From Cavia porcellus (Eukaryota > Chordata > Mammalia > Rodentia > Caviidae): a stretch of DNA of 64,000 nucleotides. The notes under the pieces are model-generated. The model was not told the origin of the DNA. It saw only the letters and a program-made list of their open reading frames with translations, and made no database searches. How positions within the stretch are numbered: position 1 is the first letter of the stretch; the number at the start of each line of letters is the position of its first letter. A program made the translations under genes and the position numbers. The stretch is taken from assembly GCF_034190915.1 (NCBI RefSeq), contig NW_026947484.1, positions 71,999,482 through 72,063,481 on the forward strand. Direction: 5' to 3'. Shown here piece by piece: positions 60,001 through 64,000 of the stretch.

Positions 60001-60742
60001 ATTGGTTACCATTACTCTCAAGCATGCTGGCTAGCGATTGCTGCCCTCTCCAGGCTGCTGTTGATCACTGAGGTACAAGCAGGGGCAGTGCAGGCTGGCC
60101 CCTCTCCTCAGAGCCAGTCAACCACCTGGGTCTGCACCACAGTAGTGTGTGCCCCGGGGACAGAACCAGTTCCCGACCACTTCAGGAGCAATTTTGTCCC
60201 TGGCTATTGGATCCCACACTGGGGCAGGACCCAGTCCAAGCAGTTCCCACCAGTCTGCTCTGTGCCAGGAGCAGCCAACTAAAACTGCTATAGTTCCAGG
60301 TTCAGGCCTGTCCCTGCTGGATTCCAAAATGTCACTCAGACAATCTCACCCTCCCACGGGAGGAGCAAATTCTGAACACTCACCATAGGCATGTACAGAT
60401 CTCCATGCTGACTCCATTCTCCATTGCAGTGTGTCCCCCCACCGAGGTCCTTGGTCTGGCCAACCCTTGACTTCATTGAGACAGTGACTCATGGGCTCCA
60501 GTGGCACCTAGCACACAGTGGGACCAGCTCCAATGAGAGCACATCTGGGTTCAGCCTTCCGTCCACGTTTTTCTTTCTTTTTCTTTTTCTTTTTCCTTAG
60601 TTTCTTCTGGGGTCATGGGAATCCCTCTCCTTGCATCTGGTCTTTTCCATGACGATAAATTCTAGCATCTGAGCTATTTCTCTCAGAGAGGCTCTTTACC
60701 TTGCTACTTAGTGATCTACCGTCTTCCCCCCAAGTCCCTAGT
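60000..60742 (-). promoter_or_regulatory. 5' UTR of the RT-less L1 element
   Basis: GC-richer sequence upstream of ORF1, up to the TSD-like repeat. It contains a (CTTTTT)n-type run at 60,571-60,598. It shows no monomer repeats like those at 51.0-51.4 kb, so it belongs to a different 5'-UTR type. Long open frames at 60,118-60,388 are overlapping in opposite strands and not genes. Confidence 0.6.
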
Positions 60743-60754
60743 AGATTGATTTTA

Positions 60755-62150
60755 ATAGTTCATTATTTTAATGCCTTTAATGGACATCTACGGCTTGATT
60801 AAAATAATAGCATCAAAATTAACAATTCACTAATTAAGAATCATCACCATCTCTGAATGGTGGAAGCCTCTGTATGTGGCTTTTGAGTTCCACCTGATGA
60901 AACTGCTCAGCCTTCCCTGGCTTCTCTACTTTCCAGGATAATAAATGTTCCCTGCATTTTCTGGCACACTTGCTCTGCAGCTGAAATAGCCCAAGCTCGA
61001 AGGAGCCCACATTGCTAAGAGTGAAAAGTGACACTGAGAAAGCATCTGGGGACATGGAATGCTCCTTGCTGTCACTACTGCTGTGGTAGTTGTCGCTAGC
61101 TCTTCAGGATACTGAACTAGAACATTTATTAAAATACAGCTCATTCTGAGTTCTCAGTGATGCTTCCAGCTTTTTATTCATTTGTATGTTTAGCAGTTCT
61201 GAGGCTTAAATTCATGGTCTTTGCTTCAAGATGCATCTCCAGTCCTTTCCATTTCTTGAGACACGGTCGGGCTGAGTTGCTAAGTCACCATCAATTTTCA
61301 CTAACATTTAAAATTTAATATGTCTGTATTTTCTGAGTACAGAATCTTGATCCCTAATGGCATCAACAGAATCGTGTTTATGTTATCCTAGTACCTATAC
61401 ATCCACACACTAGGACAAAGCACAAACATGAATCTCTGCATGCCTATGTTAATATGTGTACTACACATACAATAGTTTCGTAAAAACAACATCAATATTA
61501 TGAACAACGTGATTATTGCAAGTTATTGGAATTGTTTCAGTTCTTTTACCTTTGTTTATATCTCCTAGGAATCTGCAGTCAACTCAATGTGTTTTAATAA
61601 TTTTCTGTGTACTTATGTACCAACCTATCTCACAAATAGGTTGTATCTATATTGTTTTTAGAAATTATTCTTCTTTATTCTACCTTTCTGTTTAGTTTAG
61701 TTTTAAGTGATGGGAAGTATTTTGGTTTCAAACTCAAACATAGTACAATATTCAAATCCCTATCTACATGCTGTCCTCTGTGTAGCCCTAGAGATAAATA
61801 TTTAAAAACAAAATGGCACACATGTTTGTTGATAAATGATAACTCTATTTGGGTTTTCACACTCTCACTCTTGCTGAATCCTGGAAATACATAGAAATAG
61901 ACCTCATTCTGTCTCTCATTTGCATTGTGTGAATATAACATCATGGATTTGAGCAGTGTTGACTGGTAGACTTGAGGTTGTTTTCAGTCTTTTGCTGTTA
62001 CTAACTGTGCTACAGTGACTACCCTTGCACAGAATCATTCCCATGTTTGCAGGTGTTATCTTTTGAAGTTTATGTAAATTCCTGCGTGATGAATGAAATA
62101 CAAATTACTTTGAAGCACTGTGAATTCACAGTACTCTCTTACCATTTGGT
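60755..62150 (-). mobile_element. Unassigned DNA, then ancient L1 3' tail
   Basis: 60,755-61,160 is unassigned. From about 61,320 to 62,150 the plus-strand text GAGGTTGTTTTCAGTCTTTT, then TTACTAACTGTGCTACAGTG, then GCAGGTGTTATCTTTTG is like the reverse complement of an ancient L1M/L1MB 3' end. A composite SINE relic lies at 61,165-61,290 (listed separately). Frames are fully decayed. Confidence 0.5.
61165..61290 (-). repeat. Degenerate ID+B1 composite SINE
   Basis: Plus-strand text TTAGCAGTTCTGAGGCTTAA and TGCATCTCCAGTCC (reversed ID half), then TTTCTTGAGACACGGTCGGG and TTGCTAAGTCACC (reversed B1 half). Old and incomplete. Confidence 0.55.
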
Positions 62151-62174
62151 ATCGTTTCAGCTAACATATTTAAA

Positions 62175-62358
62175 GCTTGCAGCTTCGGGGCACACCTGTA
62201 TCCCAGCACTCTGAGAAGCTGACGCAGGGAGGTAGCAATTCTCAGTTCAGCCTCAACAGCTTAGTGACTTAGCAAGACTCTGTCTCAAAAAAAATTTTTT
62301 TTAAAAAGCTGGAGGTGAAGGCCTTGGGTTCATTCCCCAATAGCCCCCAAATAAATAA
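62175..62358 (+). repeat. Composite B1+ID (B1-dID-like) SINE
   Basis: B1-like CTGTATCCCAGCACTCTGAG with CTTAGTGACTTAGCAAGACT and CTGTCTCAAAAAAAA, followed after an A/T linker by an ID-like half AGCTGGAGGTGAAGGCCTTG with TTCATTCCCCAATAGCC and an AAATAAATAAA tail. Plus orientation. Confidence 0.75.
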
Positions 62359-62490
62359 AGCTTGCAGCTGCCACCATATGAGTACATGAGAAAATTTTTA
62401 CCATTTAAAAGGAGACTCCACACTAGACTACATATCCCTTTTCCACATCCCAAAGAAAACGTATGAATAGCTATTGAAGAAAAACATTAC

Positions 62491-62589
62491 TGGGGCTGGA
62501 GATTTAGCTCAGCGGCATAAGCGCCTGCCTTGCAAGCAGGCAGTCATGAGTTTGATCCCCAGTACCGATAAAAAGGAAAAAGACCAAAA
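62491..62589 (+). repeat. Young tRNA-derived SINE, plus strand
   Basis: The best-preserved member: TGGGGCTGGAGATTTAGCTC, GCGGCATAAGCGCCTGCCTT, GAGTTTGATCCCCAGTACCG, and a GATAAAAAGGAAAAAGACC tail. A perfect 13-bp TSD, AGAAAAACATTAC, is at 62,478-62,490 and 62,590-62,602. Confidence 0.92.
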
Positions 62590-62602
62590 AGAAAAACATT
62601 AC

Positions 62603-63149
62603 CTATTTTTTTACTTAATTCTGATGAAGTATGTAGTACAATGTGATATAAACATACCTACAGTGACAGTCCTCCTATGACTGAATAGTTTTACAAAATC
62701 AGTACAAATAGAGTTACAACGGTGGACAGTACAGGAGTGACAGATGAACTGTTTTTGAGGGATAGAGGTAGCAAAGGGAGAGGAAAGGAGGACAATGGAA
62801 TTGGACTCAGCCTCCTCATATATTGTAATGACTGATTCTCCCATCCCTTTCTACTTTACAACTACTGTGGGATACTCCAATCTCAGCCTTTTTGTTTAGA
62901 CAAATGTATCAATTAAAAATTAGGCTGTCATTATCTCTGCTCCTATTGGACTTCAATAGCTAAATGTATACTCTTCAGTACTAACACAAGCTCAGCCGTA
63001 CATGTCTATGTATGCTGCAATGACATGTATGCATATACAGATACCTATTTTAGATTTCTTTACTGTTTAGTGTGTAGAAAGCAGTAAAGCTAAGGTTCAC
63101 AGTGAGGTCTTTCTATTCCACTACACCACCCACACTGGAGTAGCACGAT
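62603..63149. other. No gene recognised
   Basis: AT-rich, with no supported frame or repeat. Short frames at 62,611-62,844 have no motif. Confidence 0.5.
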
Positions 63150-63163
63150 GTTTTATCATGATT

Positions 63164-63266
63164 TTTTTTCTTTTTTTAAACTTTTTATTGGTACCGGGGA
63201 TGGAACTCATGACCGCCTGCTTGCAAGGCAGGTGCTTATGCTGCTGAGCTAAATCCCCAACCCCTT
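63164..63266 (-). repeat. Young tRNA-derived SINE, minus strand
   Basis: A reversed copy: T-rich tail, GGTACCGGGGATGGAACTCA, GCCTGCTTGCAAGGCAGGTG, CTGAGCTAAATCCCCAACCC. A perfect 14-bp TSD, GTTTTATCATGATT, is at 63,150-63,163 and 63,267-63,280. Confidence 0.92.
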
Positions 63267-63280
63267 GTTTTATCATGATT

Positions 63281-63682
63281 TGAAGATATGATGCCAGAAT
63301 CTTTTGTGATTCAAAAGGAAAGCCATGAGGTCAGAATTCCCATCATCATAGTTCAGCTCTGCTATGACTGTGGACCTATCACTGAACCTGTCTGAGTTTC
63401 AGATTCCTCACGTGAAATATAAGGAATTGGGGCTGGGGGTTTAAGAGAAGATTATGAAATTAAATTCTTTGGTCCAAATTCTAAAAGCATCGCTTAGTGG
63501 ACTCTGAGTCAATCATATAACTCTTTGTGTCTCAGTTTTCTTCAAATATAAAATGAGGATGTTAATACTAACACATACTATATCTGGTTTTTCCAACAAT
63601 TAAGAGATCTATGTAAACTGTCTAGTACATTGCTTGATCCATAGGAACTAATAAATATTAGCTAGAATTAAGATTAGACCAA
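63281..63682. other. No gene recognised
   Basis: Unassigned sequence. 63,370-63,660 (CTGTCTGAGTTTCAGATTCC; AAATGAGGATGTTAATACTA) has the feel of an old MIR-like SINE, which commonly carries such text; this is a weak resemblance only. Confidence 0.35.
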
Positions 63683-63816
63683 ATTGCCAGGCTCATACCT
63701 GTAATCACTCAAGAGGCTGAGCAGGAAGATTGCCATGAGTTTGAAGCCAGTCAGAACTGTGTAACAAGACTTGCCTACATAGCAAACTCCTGTCTCAAAA
63801 AATAAAAAATAAAAAT
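63683..63816 (+). repeat. B1-like SINE
   Basis: GCTCATACCTGTAATCACTC, GAGGCTGAGCAGGAAGATTG, CATGAGTTTGAAGCCAGTCA and CTGTCTCAAAAAATAAAAAA are diverged B1 hallmarks, plus strand. Confidence 0.75.
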
Positions 63817-64000
63817 GATTAGAATGTATATTTAACACACAGGCTAAATCTGCTCTAATTTTCATTTAATATTTAAATCATGTCTGTAAACAATTTAATT
63901 ACTTTCATTAGTAATCAAGACTAGAATGATCTGTCAAAGATGATCAGACGGAAAGTTGACTATATCAGGTTCCTATTACCAAAAGTGAACTCCAAAAACA

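Larger units (their letters stand above)
57570..60742 (-). mobile_element. L1 derivative lacking most of ORF2
   Basis: A minus-strand element of ~3.2 kb. Sense order: 5' UTR (60,742 to ~60,000), ORF1 (broken; ~60,000-58,690), ~85 codons of the ORF2 endonuclease start (58,690 to ~58,435), then a direct junction near 58,430 to the ORF2 C-terminus (plus text CTTATAGCTGAGTAGTTTTC near 58,370), then the 3' UTR. Compared with the L1 at 44.7-51.4 kb, about 3.5 kb are missing, including the whole RT. An 11-bp direct repeat AGATTGATTTT at 57,559-57,569 and 60,743-60,753 is a possible TSD, implying insertion as a unit or deletion after insertion. Two SINEs interrupt ORF1. Confidence 0.8.

Noticed and set aside
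60118..60388. GC-rich overlapping frames as a possible gene
   Set aside because: The frames are open on both strands and lie in an L1 5' UTR directly upstream of its ORF1.
62491..62589. Possible functional tRNA gene (also 5,835, 54,268 and others)
   Set aside because: A and B boxes are present but there is no cloverleaf closure. Copies have A-rich tails and TSDs, which mark SINEs.

Overview
This is a window of mammalian nuclear DNA, almost certainly from a rodent. It is AT-rich and gene-poor. I found no complete host protein-coding gene and no rRNA, functional tRNA gene, CRISPR array or prokaryotic-style operon. The rodent assignment rests on three repeat types: 7SL-derived B1 elements, one with the internal ~29-bp duplication typical of B1; tRNA-derived ID-like SINEs whose A and B boxes are still readable; and B1+ID composites. 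The youngest SINE family is a ~100-bp tRNA-like unit ending in a GATAAAAA-GAAAAAGAC-type tail. With the B1 type, this makes me suspect a non-murine lineage such as Castorimorpha (kangaroo rat, pocket mouse or beaver), but the species cannot be fixed from sequence alone.

Layout. 1-5.8 kb: an old minus-strand L1 endonuclease/RT region, two LTR-like stretches and L1 3'-tail remnants. 5.8-14.7 kb: mostly unrecognised AT-rich DNA with three SINEs flanked by target-site duplications (TSDs). 14.7-24.5 kb: decayed plus-strand L1/HAL1-like fragments and a short GC-richer patch near 20.0-21.0 kb holding exon-like strings. 24.5-29.1 kb: a B1, MaLR-type LTR fragments, a class I (gammaretrovirus-like) LTR with a recognisable tRNA-Pro-type primer-binding site, and a 5'-truncated L1. 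31.4-35.1 kb: a degenerate plus-strand L1 with a 5' region. 37.4-38.1 kb: an L1 3' end with a G-rich polypurine tract. 39.2-52.2 kb: an old plus-strand L1 split by a nearly full-length, much younger minus-strand L1 (44,668-51,402) bounded by a perfect 16-bp TSD. 56.1-60.75 kb: MaLR LTRs and a second minus-strand L1 that keeps its 5' UTR, ORF1 and 3' UTR but has lost nearly all of ORF2, including the reverse transcriptase. 61-64 kb: an old L1 tail and several SINEs.

The clearest biology is the retrotransposon stratigraphy. Old L1 was invaded by young L1, and young L1 was then invaded by a SINE. The 6.7-kb L1 has an open ORF2 apart from that one SINE, which lies in the endonuclease domain and preserves frame but brings two stop codons. 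Its ORF1 carries one frameshift and one stop. Its 5' UTR ends in GC-rich tandem monomers of ~123 bp, analogous to the monomeric promoters of mouse L1. I do not see a previously undescribed functional system. The items most worth a second look are the monomeric L1 promoter, the RT-less L1 derivative, and the LTR with a duplicated U3 block.
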